The notes below the pieces were generated by a model that was not told the DNA's origin, made no database searches, and worked only from the letters and a program-made list of their open reading frames with translations. Of a DNA stretch of 64,000 nt, positions 50,421 to 59,705 are shown one piece after another. The number at the start of each line of letters is the position of its first letter. Position 1 is the stretch's first letter. Origin of the DNA: Pseudomonas fluorescens (GTDB lineage: Bacteria; Pseudomonadota; Gammaproteobacteria; Pseudomonadales; Pseudomonadaceae); the NCBI RefSeq assembly GCF_902497895.1, contig NZ_CABVHQ010000005.1:1-64000 (forward strand), given 5' to 3'. Made by a program: the position numbers and the translations under genes.

Positions 50421-52676
50421 TCAAACCTTTATGCAATCGACGGTATAGCACCGTCCATTGCCTTCGTCTTCGTGCTGCAAGCCATGCACATCCGCGACAA
50501 AGCCGGGAAAGCTGCTGTCGAAGGTGCGGGCGAACGCCAGGTAGTCGACGATCGAGCGGGTCGACTCGGTGAACCGCTCGCCCGGCATGATCAGCGGAAT
50601 GCCCGGCGGATACGGCACCAGCATCACGGCAGCGATCCGTCCCTGCAGGGCGTCGATGGACACCGCTTCAACCTCGCCACGTACCAGCTGGTCATAGGCA
50701 TCGGCTGGTTTCATGGCAATCTCCGGCAGTACCGTGTACATGCGCTTGAGGTGTTTGGCCGTGGCATTGCTGCGATAACAGGCATGCAACTGGTCGCACA
50801 GATCCCGCAGGCCCATGCCCTGATAACGCGCAATGTCCTGTTTCGCCACGCACGGCAGGCAGGTCGCCAGGCTGACGTTGGCGTCGTAGCTGCGCTTGAA
50901 TTCCAGCAGTTCGGTGAGCAGCGTGCTCCACTTGCCTTTGGTGATGCCCATGGAGAACAACACTAGAAACGAATATAGCCCGGTCTTCTCCACCACCAGA
51001 CCGCGCTCCCAGAGGAACTTGCTGACCACCGCCGCCGGAATGCCGGACTCGCTCAAGGCACCGCCAGCGGTCAGCCCGGGCATGACCAGGGTGACCTTGA
51101 TCGGATCGAGCAGGACGTAATCTTCGGCAATATCGCCAAAACCATGCCAGTCGGCTTCGGGCTCCAGCAGCCAGTCGGCGGTGATGACCCGGTCGATACC
51201 TGCAACCGACGGCGGCTGCCAGATCGAAAACCACCAGTCATCCGCAGCGATATGTTGCCGCAGATTGGCCAGCGCCCGGCGAAAACTCAGCGCCTCATCG
51301 AACATTTCCTGCAACAGCGAACGCCCCGCCGGACCTTCCATCATCGCCGAAGCGACGTCCAGCGAGGCGATAATGCTGTACTGCGGCGAAGTGGAGATAT
51401 GCATCATGAAGGCTTCGTTGAACCGGTCACGGTCCAGCTGCCGTGCGCCGCCGTCCTGCACGTGGATCATCGAGGCCTGGCTGAACGCCGCCAACAACTT
51501 GTGGGTGGAATGGGTGGTGAACACCAGGGGGCTGTCGGCGCTGCGCGAAGTGCCCATGCCGTAACGCCCGGCAAAGAACTCGTGAAACGCCGCGTAGGCG
51601 TACCAGGCCTCGTCGAAGTGCAGGACCTCGACGCTGTTGCCCAGGGTCTGCTTGATCAGCTCGGCGTTGTAGCACAGGCCGTCGTAGGTGGAATTGGTGA
51701 CCACCGCCAGCTTGACCTTGGGTGGCCGGCCCTTGGTCAGCGGGCTGGCATCGATCTTGGCCTTGATCGACTCGGGGCTGAATTCGCTCAGCGGAATCGG
51801 CCCGATGATCCCCAGCTCATTGCGTTCCGGGCACAGGTACAGCGGAATCGCCCCGGTCATGATGATCGAGTGCAGGACCGACTTGTGGCAATTGCGGTCC
51901 ACCAGCACCAGATCGTCGCGCCCGACCATCGAATGCCAGACGATCTTGTTCGCCGTCGAGGTGCCGTTGATCACGAAAAACGTATGGTCGGCGCCAAAAT
52001 TGCGCGCTGCGCGGGCCTCGGCTTCAGCCAGGGGACCGGTGTGATCGAGCAGCGAGCCCAACTCTGGCACCGAGACCGACAGGTCCGAACGCAGGGTATT
52101 TTCCCCGAAAAACTGATGGAATGCCTGCCCCACCGGGCTCTTGTGATAGGCCACGCCACCGCCATGCCCGGGAGTGTGCCAGGAATAATTGGAATCGGCG
52201 GTGTGTTGCACCAGCGCCTTGAAAAACGGTGGCAACAGGCCATCAAGGTAGTTGCGTGCGGCGCGCGCCACTTGGCGGGCGAGGAACGGCACGGTGTCTT
52301 CGAACAAGTACAGAATGCCGCGCAGCTGATTGAGCTCGCTCATGGCATCGGCCGGGGCGTTTTCCAGGGTCACCTGCTCGCCCAGGGCGAAAATCGGCAG
52401 GTTCGGCGCACGGACCCGGGCCAGGCGGATCAGCTGGGCCATGTTCTGTAGCAGGTGAGTATTCTCCCTGGCGTCTTCGGCCGCAATCAACATGCAGGAC
52501 AGACCGTGGTGCGTCGAGGCCACCAGGCGGCCTTCGGTGTAATCCACCGCAGAAACAATGCTGAAGCCTTCCTGCTCCAGCTCCCGGGCGATTCCGCGGA
52601 CCCGATCACCGGCGACGGTGTCGGCCTTGATGTCGCGGTGCACGATAAGGACGGGGAATTTCAAGTCTTTATACAT
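50421..52676 (-). CDS. ldcA: Lysine decarboxylase (fold-type I PLP)
   Basis: 751 residues from the ATG at 52676 (MYKDLKFPVLIVHRDIKAD), the same length as P. aeruginosa LdcA. N-terminal wing domain (1-130), PLP core with the anchoring K393 in THSTHKLLAAFSQ and the substrate-pocket DEAWYAYAAFHEFF, then the C-terminal domain. It converts lysine to cadaverine, the first step of the lysine decarboxylase catabolic route; the Pseudomonas enzyme is lysine-specific as I recall. Arginine or ornithine activity cannot be excluded from sequence. Confidence 0.92.
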   Translation of the reverse strand: MYKDLKFPVLIVHRDIKADTVAGDRVRGIARELEQEGFSIVSAVDYTEGRLVASTHHGLSCMLIAAEDARENTHLLQNMAQLIRLARVRAPNLPIFALGEQVTLENAPADAMSELNQLRGILYLFEDTVPFLARQVARAARNYLDGLLPPFFKALVQHTADSNYSWHTPGHGGGVAYHKSPVGQAFHQFFGENTLRSDLSVSVPELGSLLDHTGPLAEAEARAARNFGADHTFFVINGTSTANKIVWHSMVGRDDLVLVDRNCHKSVLHSIIMTGAIPLYLCPERNELGIIGPIPLSEFSPESIKAKIDASPLTKGRPPKVKLAVVTNSTYDGLCYNAELIKQTLGNSVEVLHFDEAWYAYAAFHEFFAGRYGMGTSRSADSPLVFTTHSTHKLLAAFSQASMIHVQDGGARQLDRDRFNEAFMMHISTSPQYSIIASLDVASAMMEGPAGRSLLQEMFDEALSFRRALANLRQHIAADDWWFSIWQPPSVAGIDRVITADWLLEPEADWHGFGDIAEDYVLLDPIKVTLVMPGLTAGGALSESGIPAAVVSKFLWERGLVVEKTGLYSFLVLFSMGITKGKWSTLLTELLEFKRSYDANVSLATCLPCVAKQDIARYQGMGLRDLCDQLHACYRSNATAKHLKRMYTVLPEIAMKPADAYDQLVRGEVEAVSIDALQGRIAAVMLVPYPPGIPLIMPGERFTESTRSIVDYLAFARTFDSSFPGFVADVHGLQHEDEGNGRCYTVDCIKV

Positions 52677-52743
52677 GGGGCGGGTGTCCTGAGACGGCAG
52701 ACCGCAGCCTGCCAATGACTTCAGGGTAGAGGGTTGAAGCTCC

Positions 52744-52876
52744 TGTGGCGAGGGGGCTTGCCCCCGCTGGGTCGCGAAGCGGCCCTGAAACCTGCAATCA
52801 CATTTCGCCAGGAACACCGCATTCACAGGTTTTGCGGCTGCTGCGCAGCCGAGTGGGGGCAAGCCCCCTCGCCACA
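52744..52876. repeat. REP family B inverted pair
   Basis: Arms 52744-52768 and 52852-52876 (one mismatch), spacer beginning GGGTCGCGAAGCGGCCC and ending GCTGCTGCGCAGCCG. An extra truncated arm follows to about 52895. It lies between the ldcA promoter and the end of dnaQ. Confidence 0.85.
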
Positions 52877-52909
52877 GAAAGCTCCCTCGCCACAGTCAGC
52901 ACCGCAGGA

Positions 52910-53662
52910 TTAACCCCTGGCCTCAGCCAACTGCACCCAAAGCGCTGGAGCTCCGGCAGACTTGGCAATTGCTTCCATCCGCGCCAGATGTTCGGCCAGA
53001 TCGGTTTCACTGGCACGAATGATTCGGGTCGGCTGGCGATCGGCGGGCAGACGGCGGATCTCGGTGGCGGAGTTGTCCGCCCCTGCGCCGGAACCATTGC
53101 CATCCGAAGCATTACCGGCCAGGGACAGACTGGTCTGGCCGCCGGTCATGGTCAGGTAGACGTCGGCGAGGATCTCCGAGTCGAGCAAGGCGCCGTGCAG
53201 CTCACGACCGGAGTTGTCGACGCCATACCGCTTGCACAAGGCGTCGAGGCTGTTGCGTTGCCCGGGGTGGCGCTCACGGGCCATCATCAGGGTGTCGAGG
53301 ATCGTGCAGTGCTGAGTGATATCAGCCCGATCCTTGTGCCCCATCAGGGCGAATTCATTGTTGATGAAGCCGACGTCGAACGCCGCGTTATGGATGATCA
53401 GCTGCGCGCCCTTGATGAACTCGAAGAATTCTTCGGCCACTTCAGCGAAACGCGGTTTGCCCACCAGGAATTCGTTGGTGATGCCGTGCACGCCAATGGC
53501 GCCTTCATCACTTTCCCGGTCCGGCTGCAGATAGACATGGAAATGCCGACCGGTCAGGCGCCGACCGATCAACTCGACGCAACCGATTTCGACAATCCGG
53601 TGGCCGTCGGTCACCGGCATGCCGGTGGTTTCGGTATCGAGTACAACGGATCTGTTGGCCAT
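52910..53662 (-). CDS. dnaQ: DNA polymerase III epsilon subunit (3'-5' proofreading)
   Basis: 250 residues. DEDDh exonuclease residues are all present: D9 and E11 in LDTETTG, D96 in HNAAFDVGF, H156 and D161 in HGALLDSEIL. The C-terminal tail (about 185-250) is the alpha-subunit-binding region, with a low-complexity GNGSGAGADNSA linker. It is separated from rnhA by 323 bp containing REP arms, on the same strand. Confidence 0.95.
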   Translation of the reverse strand: MANRSVVLDTETTGMPVTDGHRIVEIGCVELIGRRLTGRHFHVYLQPDRESDEGAIGVHGITNEFLVGKPRFAEVAEEFFEFIKGAQLIIHNAAFDVGFINNEFALMGHKDRADITQHCTILDTLMMARERHPGQRNSLDALCKRYGVDNSGRELHGALLDSEILADVYLTMTGGQTSLSLAGNASDGNGSGAGADNSATEIRRLPADRQPTRIIRASETDLAEHLARMEAIAKSAGAPALWVQLAEARG

Positions 53663-53985
53663 CAGGGGTCAGCTCTCAACGGGTCATTCGGGCAAAAGCG
53701 GCGATATTAACACGCTCACGGACCATGACGCGCGCCAGCCAATGACCGGCAGGGTTGCGTCTGTCTGGCAGATCCTTTTGCCGGACACAGTCGGGGAGCT
53801 GGGTAGGAGCTGGGTAGGAGCTGTCGAGTGAAACGAGGCTGCGATCTTTCCAGGTCCACTTGAGTCCCAAGCGAAAGATCAAAAGATCAAAAGATCAAAA
53901 GATCGCAGCCTGCGGCAGCTCCTACAGGGGATTGCAGACACCCACACCATTGCAGGTGCACGCGGTCAGCGTAGGACGGGTGAAA
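53663..53985. other. dnaQ-rnhA gap with truncated REPIN
   Basis: 323 bp. It contains the dnaQ promoter region (53663-53800), a short direct repeat GAGCTGGGTAGGAGCTG at 53799-53822, triplicated AGATCAAA before a left REP arm (53897-53925), a spacer, and a right arm cut after GTAGGA at about 53977. No gene or tRNA seen. Confidence 0.6.
53897..53978. repeat. Truncated REPIN (family A)
   Basis: Left arm 53897-53925 intact, spacer with CACC/GGTG central hairpin, right arm reduced to GTAGGA where rnhA downstream sequence begins. The deletion end-point abuts the rnhA 3' end. Confidence 0.75.
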
Positions 53986-54444
53986 TCAGGATTGTTTGTA
54001 GCCGCGCACTTCATCCACCCCACGGTTGGCCAGTTGGTCGGCGCGTTCGTTGCCGTGGTGGCCGATATGGCCGCGCACCCACTTCCAGGTAACGTTATGG
54101 CGATTGACCTGCTCATCGAGCAGCTTCCACAGGTCAGCGTTTTTCACCGGTTCCTTGGCAGCGGTTTTCCAGCCGCGTTTCTTCCAGTTGTCCATCCATT
54201 CGTTGATGCCTTTCATCACGTACTGGGAGTCGGTCACCAGCAGCACGTCGCAGGAACGCTTGAGCTCTTCCAGACCCCGAATCGCCCCCATCAACTCCAT
54301 GCGGTTATTGGTGGTGTTGGCTTCGCCACCCCAGAGTTCTTTTTCAACGCCCTTGCACACCAGCAACGCCCCCCAGCCGCCCGGGCCGGGGTTGCCCTTG
54401 CAGGCGCCATCGGTGAAAAGTTCTACGCTATCGCTATCGCTCAT
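53986..54444 (-). CDS. rnhA: Ribonuclease HI
   Basis: 152 residues from the ATG at 54444 ([20 protein letters not shown]). Catalytic D12, E50, D72 and D136 are in the expected [32 protein letters not shown] and NERADQLA motifs. It degrades RNA in RNA-DNA hybrids. It follows the methyltransferase gene on the same strand after 96 bp; a TATAAT at 54526-54531 (minus strand) may be its own -10. Confidence 0.95.
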   Translation of the reverse strand: MSDSDSVELFTDGACKGNPGPGGWGALLVCKGVEKELWGGEANTTNNRMELMGAIRGLEELKRSCDVLLVTDSQYVMKGINEWMDNWKKRGWKTAAKEPVKNADLWKLLDEQVNRHNVTWKWVRGHIGHHGNERADQLANRGVDEVRGYKQS

Positions 54445-54540
54445 GCCCAACCTATCCAGAAAATGCTTGTGGCCTGCCGATCGTTGACCGACAACGCCCG
54501 AGGCCGGGCAAGCCCGGCCGGGAATATTATAAAGAGTGTT

Positions 54541-55299
54541 TTACGGCTCGATGTCGCGTCGATTGACCTTGGCCATCGGCAATGGAATCAGCTTGCCCAT
54601 CGGTTCGCGACGAACCTGGCGCACCGGCCTCAAGCCGACCACGATCTTGCGCGCGACCAATAAATAGAAGCCGCCACCGGACAACTGCCAGTCAACGGCC
54701 TTGCGTTCCCAACCGGCCAGACGGGCCTGCCATGCCGGTGACGCAAGCGGCGGACGATAGCACCCGAAGCGGCGTTTCTCCAGCGCAAAGCCCAGCAGGT
54801 TCAACCAGTCACCGACCCGCGAAGGCGAAATGCAGCGCGCCTTGCGTAGCGCGTCATGGGCGAACACATGGCGCAAGCCCCAGCTACTCCAGGGGTTGAT
54901 GCCGACAATCAGCAGATGCCCACCCGGGCGCACACTGCTGGCCGCTTCACGGAGCAAGCCATGGGGCGACAGACAGAAATCCAGGCCGTGCTGCAACACC
55001 ACCACATCGGCGGCATGCTCGCTGAGGGGCCAGGCCTGCTCCTCACAGACGATCTCCACGCCGGGCAAGGGTGCGCCGAGCCGGACATTGCGCTGCACCT
55101 GGGGCGCCGCCGGCGGCGTTTCGGCCGAGGGACCGTAATGCACCAGGTAGCCGCCGAAAAACCGCCCAAGCTCGTCTTCAAGCATGCGCCGCTCTTCGTC
55201 CAGCAAGAATTGCCCGATGGGACCTGACAGCCATTCACGGGCCGCGCCGATCAATGCCAGCCAGTCAGGATCAGCCTGAGCGAACGCTTTATCGGTCAT
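54541..55299 (-). CDS. Class I SAM-dependent methyltransferase
   Basis: 252 residues from the ATG at 55299 ([20 protein letters not shown]), GGAG 7 nt upstream. UbiE/Methyltransf_11-like fold: [20 protein letters not shown] and [19 protein letters not shown], then [19 protein letters not shown]. It sits between rnhA and gloB as in PAO1 by recollection; the substrate is unknown. The divergent gloB start is 66 bp away. Confidence 0.87.
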   Translation of the reverse strand: MTDKAFAQADPDWLALIGAAREWLSGPIGQFLLDEERRMLEDELGRFFGGYLVHYGPSAETPPAAPQVQRNVRLGAPLPGVEIVCEEQAWPLSEHAADVVVLQHGLDFCLSPHGLLREAASSVRPGGHLLIVGINPWSSWGLRHVFAHDALRKARCISPSRVGDWLNLLGFALEKRRFGCYRPPLASPAWQARLAGWERKAVDWQLSGGGFYLLVARKIVVGLRPVRQVRREPMGKLIPLPMAKVNRRDIEP

Positions 55300-55365
55300 T
55301 TGCTTTCTCCAACCCGCCAAGAAGTTCTAAGATGCGCCATTGTTTTCCGCTTGGCGAATCCGACG

Positions 55366-56133
55366 ATGATACAGATCAGTGCCCTGCCCGCCTTCACCGA
55401 TAACTACATCTGGTTGTTGCAGGATCACCGCACCCAGCGCTGCGCAGTGGTCGATCCGGGCGATGCCGCGCCGGTCCAGGCCTGGCTCGAACAGCATCCC
55501 GAGTGGACCCTCAGCGACATCCTGGTCACCCACCATCACCATGACCACGTCGGCGGCGTCGAGCAGCTTAAACAACAGTCCGGTGCCCGGGTCTATGGAC
55601 CGGCGAGCGAAAACATCCCGGGCCGCGATGTGGCGCTGCACGACAATGACAGCATCAGTGTACTCGGCTGCGAAATGAAAGTATTCGCCGTCCCCGGCCA
55701 TACCCTCGGGCATATCGCGTATTACCATCATGGGCTGCTGTTCTGCGGCGACACGCTGTTCGCGGCCGGTTGCGGGCGGCTGTTCGAAGGCACGCCCGAG
55801 CAGATGCACCACTCGTTGAGCCGTCTGGCAGCCTTGCCTGAAGACACCCTGGTGTATTGCACCCACGAATACACCCTGAGCAATCTGCGCTTTGCCCAGG
55901 CGGTCGAGCCGAACAATCCGCACATCGCCGAACGGCTGGCGCAAGTCTCCCAACTGCGCGAAGACGGCCGCATGAGCCTGCCCTCGACCCTGGCCCTGGA
56001 AAAGCTCACCAATCCGTTCCTGCGCACTGGCGAAACATCTGTTAAACAAAAAGCGGACGAACGGAATGGCCTCGATAACCGTGGTCCCAGTGCGGTTTTT
56101 GCTGCCTTGAGGGCTTGGAAAGATAAGTTCTAG
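55366..56133 (+). CDS. gloB: Hydroxyacylglutathione hydrolase (glyoxalase II)
   Basis: 255 residues from the ATG at 55366 ([20 protein letters not shown]). Metallo-beta-lactamase fold with the dinuclear metal motif THHHHDH (55-61), [10 protein letters not shown] and [13 protein letters not shown], and the C-terminal substrate loop NPFLRTGE. It hydrolyses S-lactoylglutathione in methylglyoxal detoxification. The start lies 66 bp from the divergent methyltransferase. Confidence 0.95.
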   Translation: MIQISALPAFTDNYIWLLQDHRTQRCAVVDPGDAAPVQAWLEQHPEWTLSDILVTHHHHDHVGGVEQLKQQSGARVYGPASENIPGRDVALHDNDSISVLGCEMKVFAVPGHTLGHIAYYHHGLLFCGDTLFAAGCGRLFEGTPEQMHHSLSRLAALPEDTLVYCTHEYTLSNLRFAQAVEPNNPHIAERLAQVSQLREDGRMSLPSTLALEKLTNPFLRTGETSVKQKADERNGLDNRGPSAVFAALRAWKDKF

Positions 56134-56166
56134 ACGTACCACTGTTGACACAAAAATTCTGAATGG

Positions 56167-56195
56167 TTGACCGGACCCCGCGTGCTTCCTAGAAT
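56167..56195 (+). promoter_or_regulatory. mltD: Sigma-70 promoter of mltD
   Basis: TTGACC (56167-56172), exact 17-bp spacer, TAGAAT (56190-56195), one of the cleanest sigma-70-like promoters in the window, 37 bp before the mltD ATG. A second TTGACA lies at 56143. Confidence 0.7.
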
Positions 56196-56231
56196 CGCCC
56201 GACATTTTTGCCCGGAACTTACTTCCAGCCA

Positions 56232-57650
56232 ATGTCGTCATTTATCAGTAAAGCCATCAATTCAGACGCATTGACCCGCCTGGCTCAAGCCATCGCGGTG
56301 GCTGTGTCCGCCACTCTGGCGGGCTGCCAAAGTACCAGTTATGCCCCGCAAACCGACGCGGCGCATGTCCCCAATCTTTCCAACCGGGTCAAACAAAAAC
56401 CCGTCTGGCTCAGCGAAAAACCAACCCCGCAAGCCCCTCAGGATGTCTGGGAGCGCATGCGTCTGGGCTTCCAGTTGCAAGACCGGCTCGGCGTCAACCC
56501 GCGCATCGAGCAACAGCGCCTGTGGTTCGCCAGCAACCCGTCGTTCCTGGAGAACGCCGGTGAGCGCGGCAGTCTTTATATTCATTACATCGTCGAACGC
56601 CTCGAAGAACGCAACATGCCGCTGGAGCTCGCGCTGCTGCCGGTGATTGAAAGTGCCTACAACCCGATGGCCTACTCCCGGGCCCATGCCGTCGGCCTGT
56701 GGCAGTTCATCCCGTCTACCGGGCGCTACTTCAACCTGCGCCAGACCCGTTTCTACGACGGTCGTCGGGACATCACCGCCTCCACCACCGCGGCGCTGGA
56801 TTACCTGACCCGCCTGCACGACATGTTCAATGGCGACTGGATGCTGGCCCTGGCGGCCTACAATGCCGGCGAAGGCACGGTCAGCCGGGCCATCGAGCGC
56901 AACGAAAAGCTTGGCCTGCCCACCGATTACTGGAACCTGCCGCTGCCTGCCGAAACCCAGGCTTACGTGCCCAAGTTGCTGGCCTTGTCCCAGGTAGTCC
57001 TGGCGCCGGAAGCTTATGGCGTGAACCTGAACCCGATCGCCAACCAGCCCTATTTCGAAGTCGTCGAAATCAACCAGCGCATGGACTTGTCCCGTGTCGC
57101 CGCCGTGGCCAACATCGACGAAGACGAGCTGTTCCAGCTCAACCCGGCCTTCAAGCAACGCACCACCATCGACGGTCCCCAGCATCTGCTGGTGCCGACG
57201 TCCAAGGCACAGTTGCTGACCGCCAGCCTGTCGACCATGAAGCCGGAAGAACTGATCAGCAAACGCTCGCTCAAGCCGGTGTTCGATGACGTGGCTGGCG
57301 ACGAGTCCCCCAGGCTCAAGCGCAGCTACCGGGTAAAACGCGGGGACAATCTGTCGCTGATCGCCAAGGCCAACAAGGTCGACGTCAAGGACCTGCAACG
57401 CTGGAACAAACTGACCGGCAAGAACCTGAAAGCCGGCCAGACCCTGGTCATGCAGGACACTGGCAAAGGCAAAGGCAACAACGTTGCCAGCAACAAGAAG
57501 TCGACCCAGTACAAGGTCAAGCAAGGTGATTCGCTGTACATGGTTGCCAAGCGTTTCAATGTCGAGATGCAACACCTCAAGCGCTGGAACCCGCGCACCG
57601 GCCAGGCACTCAAGCCAGGGCAGATGCTGACGGTTTATCTGCCGCATTGA
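56232..57650 (+). CDS. mltD: Membrane-bound lytic murein transglycosylase D
   Basis: 472 residues from the ATG at 56232. Lipoprotein signal with lipobox LAGC (Cys about 31) and no Asp at +2, so outer-membrane sorting. Lytic transglycosylase domain with catalytic E140 in LLPVIESAYNP and YNAGEGTVSRAI, then two LysM domains at the C-terminus (YRVKRGDNLSLIAKANKVD and YKVKQGDSLYMVAKRFNVE). It cleaves peptidoglycan glycan strands to anhydro-ends. Confidence 0.95.
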   Translation: MSSFISKAINSDALTRLAQAIAVAVSATLAGCQSTSYAPQTDAAHVPNLSNRVKQKPVWLSEKPTPQAPQDVWERMRLGFQLQDRLGVNPRIEQQRLWFASNPSFLENAGERGSLYIHYIVERLEERNMPLELALLPVIESAYNPMAYSRAHAVGLWQFIPSTGRYFNLRQTRFYDGRRDITASTTAALDYLTRLHDMFNGDWMLALAAYNAGEGTVSRAIERNEKLGLPTDYWNLPLPAETQAYVPKLLALSQVVLAPEAYGVNLNPIANQPYFEVVEINQRMDLSRVAAVANIDEDELFQLNPAFKQRTTIDGPQHLLVPTSKAQLLTASLSTMKPEELISKRSLKPVFDDVAGDESPRLKRSYRVKRGDNLSLIAKANKVDVKDLQRWNKLTGKNLKAGQTLVMQDTGKGKGNNVASNKKSTQYKVKQGDSLYMVAKRFNVEMQHLKRWNPRTGQALKPGQMLTVYLPH

Positions 57651-57875
57651 GTTGATGTGTGGCCGAAAAGATCGCAGCCTGCGGCAGCTCCTACAGGGAT
57701 TTACATGCACCCACAACATCTCGGGTGTATTCGGTCGGCGCGTAGGAGCTGCCGCAGGCTGCGATCTTTTTGAAGCACCCCCAGGTGCTTCGGTGCACAG
57801 TCTTTTTCCTGTCGATACAAGCTGTTACTGTACCGATCACTAAGCCCAAGCCGCCCGGATCGGATCTCTGACTTG
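57651..57875. promoter_or_regulatory. mltD-npp gap: REPIN and leader
   Basis: 225 bp. The REPIN (57666-57770) follows the mltD stop closely. The last ~100 bp should carry the transporter operon promoter. No gene. Confidence 0.5.
57666..57770. repeat. REPIN (family A), intact
   Basis: Left arm 57666-57694 and right arm 57742-57770, fully complementary. The spacer carries ATGCACCC facing GGGTGTAT, eight pairs with one G-U, another compensated version of the central hairpin. Confidence 0.9.
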
Positions 57876-59705
57876 ATGCGTCCCCTCCTCCTGCTCCTAA
57901 TCAGTCTGGCCTTGAGCTTTCCCGCGAGCGCAACAATCAGCGAAAGCCACGGTTACGCGCAGTTCGGCACGCTCAAGTACCCGGCCAAATTCACCCATTT
58001 CGATTGGGTCAATCCTGCAGCGCCGAAAGGCGGCACTTTGCGGGTCATGGCATTTGGCACCTTCGATACGCTCAATCCCTATACCTTCAAGGGCTCCAGC
58101 CCGGTTTCGACGTCCAATTTCCTGCAATACGGCGTCAACGAGCTGAACGAAACCCTGATGGTCGGCACCGGCCAATACGCCCCTTCGGGTGACGAGCCGA
58201 CTGCCAGCTATGGGCTGATCGCGCAATCGGTGGAATACAGCGAAGACCGCAGCTGGGTGGTGTTCAACCTGCGCCCGCAAGCGCGCTTTCACGACGGCAC
58301 GCCGATCACCGCTTACGACGTGGCATTTTCCTACCGCCTGCTGCTCAAGGAAGGCCACCCGCAATACCGGACCAACCTGCAGGAAGTCCTGCGGGTCGAC
58401 GTGCTCAACCCGCAACGCGTGCGCTTCGTGTTCAAGCGTGCCGGCAATCCGCTGCTGATCCTGCGCCTAGGTGAACTACCGGTACTGCCCCGGCACTACT
58501 GGAAAGACCGCGACTTCAAGGCCACCACCTTCGAACCGCCACTGGGCAGCGGGCCTTACCGTATCACGCAGGTGCAACCGGGCCGGCAACTGCGGTTCGA
58601 GCGGGTCAAGGATTACTGGGGCAAGGACCTGCCGGTCAATCGCGGCAAGTACAACTTTGACCGGGTCGAGGTGGAGTTCTATCGCGACAGTGATGTGGCT
58701 TTCGAAGCGTTCAAGGCCGGCGAATTCGACATCTATATCGAGCACCAGGCGAAGAACTGGGCCAATGGCTACAACTTCCCCGCGGTCCGGCGTGGGGAAG
58801 TCATCAAGGCGCAGATCGCCCATCAGATTCCGACCCAGACCCAAGGGCTGTTCATGAACAGCCGCCGCAGCACCTTCGCCGACATCAAGGTGCGCGAAGC
58901 ACTGGGCATGATGTTCGATTTCGAGTGGACCAACCGCACGCTGTTCAGCGGCGCCTATAAACGCGCCATGAGTTACTACCCCAACAGCGAGTTTTCCGCT
59001 ACCGGGCTTGCGGTCGGCCATGAATGGCTGCTGCTCTCGCCGTACCGCAGCCAGTTGCCGGCCAACCTGTTTACCCAAGCCTTCAGCCTGCCGCAGACCG
59101 AGGGTCGAGGCATTCCGCGGGACACCCTGCGCCGCGCCCTCGGGCTACTCGACGAAGCCGGCTGGAAGCTTAATGGCCAACGCCTGCAGAACAGCGCCGG
59201 CCAGCCCCTGCGCCTGGAAATCCTGCTGGTCAATCCCAACCTGGAACGGCTGCTGCAACCCTACGCCGAGAATCTTGCCAGCATCGGCATCGAAGCACGT
59301 CTGCGCACGGTGGACCGTGCCCAGTACAAACAGCGCCTCGACCAGTTCGATTTCGACATGATCCTGATGACCCTCGATCAAACCCTCAGCCCGGGCCTGG
59401 AGCAATGGCAGTACTTCCACTCCAGCCAGGTCGGGGTCAAGGGCAGCAAGAATTACGCGGGCGTCGCCAATCCAGTGGTCGACCATTTGCTGGAACAGTT
59501 GCTCGCGGCGAAAACCCGCGACGAACAACTGGCCGCCGGCAAGGCCCTGGACCGGGTCCTGCTGTGGCAGCACTACATCATTCCCAACTGGTACATCAAC
59601 TATCATCGTATGGCGTACCGCAACCGGTTCGCCTTCGTCACTACGCCGCCCTACACCCTGGGCCTGAGCGCGTGGTGGCTGAAGTCTTCGGAGAAAGCCC
59701 AATGA
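57876..59705 (+). CDS. nppA1: Peptide ABC transporter substrate-binding protein 1 (NppA1/YejA-like)
   Basis: 609 residues from the ATG at 57876. Signal peptide MRPLLLLLISLALSFPASA, then an SBP family 5 protein (HYGYAQFGTLKYPAKFTHFD-like start, [39 protein letters not shown]). First gene of a five-gene transporter operon I match to NppA1A2BCD of P. aeruginosa (PA1811-1807, memory), which imports peptidyl-nucleoside antibiotics, and to E. coli YejABEF (microcin C). The physiological ligand is probably an oligopeptide. It overlaps the next gene by 4 bp. Confidence 0.9.
   Translation: MRPLLLLLISLALSFPASATISESHGYAQFGTLKYPAKFTHFDWVNPAAPKGGTLRVMAFGTFDTLNPYTFKGSSPVSTSNFLQYGVNELNETLMVGTGQYAPSGDEPTASYGLIAQSVEYSEDRSWVVFNLRPQARFHDGTPITAYDVAFSYRLLLKEGHPQYRTNLQEVLRVDVLNPQRVRFVFKRAGNPLLILRLGELPVLPRHYWKDRDFKATTFEPPLGSGPYRITQVQPGRQLRFERVKDYWGKDLPVNRGKYNFDRVEVEFYRDSDVAFEAFKAGEFDIYIEHQAKNWANGYNFPAVRRGEVIKAQIAHQIPTQTQGLFMNSRRSTFADIKVREALGMMFDFEWTNRTLFSGAYKRAMSYYPNSEFSATGLAVGHEWLLLSPYRSQLPANLFTQAFSLPQTEGRGIPRDTLRRALGLLDEAGWKLNGQRLQNSAGQPLRLEILLVNPNLERLLQPYAENLASIGIEARLRTVDRAQYKQRLDQFDFDMILMTLDQTLSPGLEQWQYFHSSQVGVKGSKNYAGVANPVVDHLLEQLLAAKTRDEQLAAGKALDRVLLWQHYIIPNWYINYHRMAYRNRFAFVTTPPYTLGLSAWWLKSSEKAQ

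Noticed and set aside
53663..53985. tRNA or small RNA between dnaQ and rnhA
   Set aside because: No cloverleaf or CCA end could be found; the visible structure is a truncated REPIN and short direct repeats.
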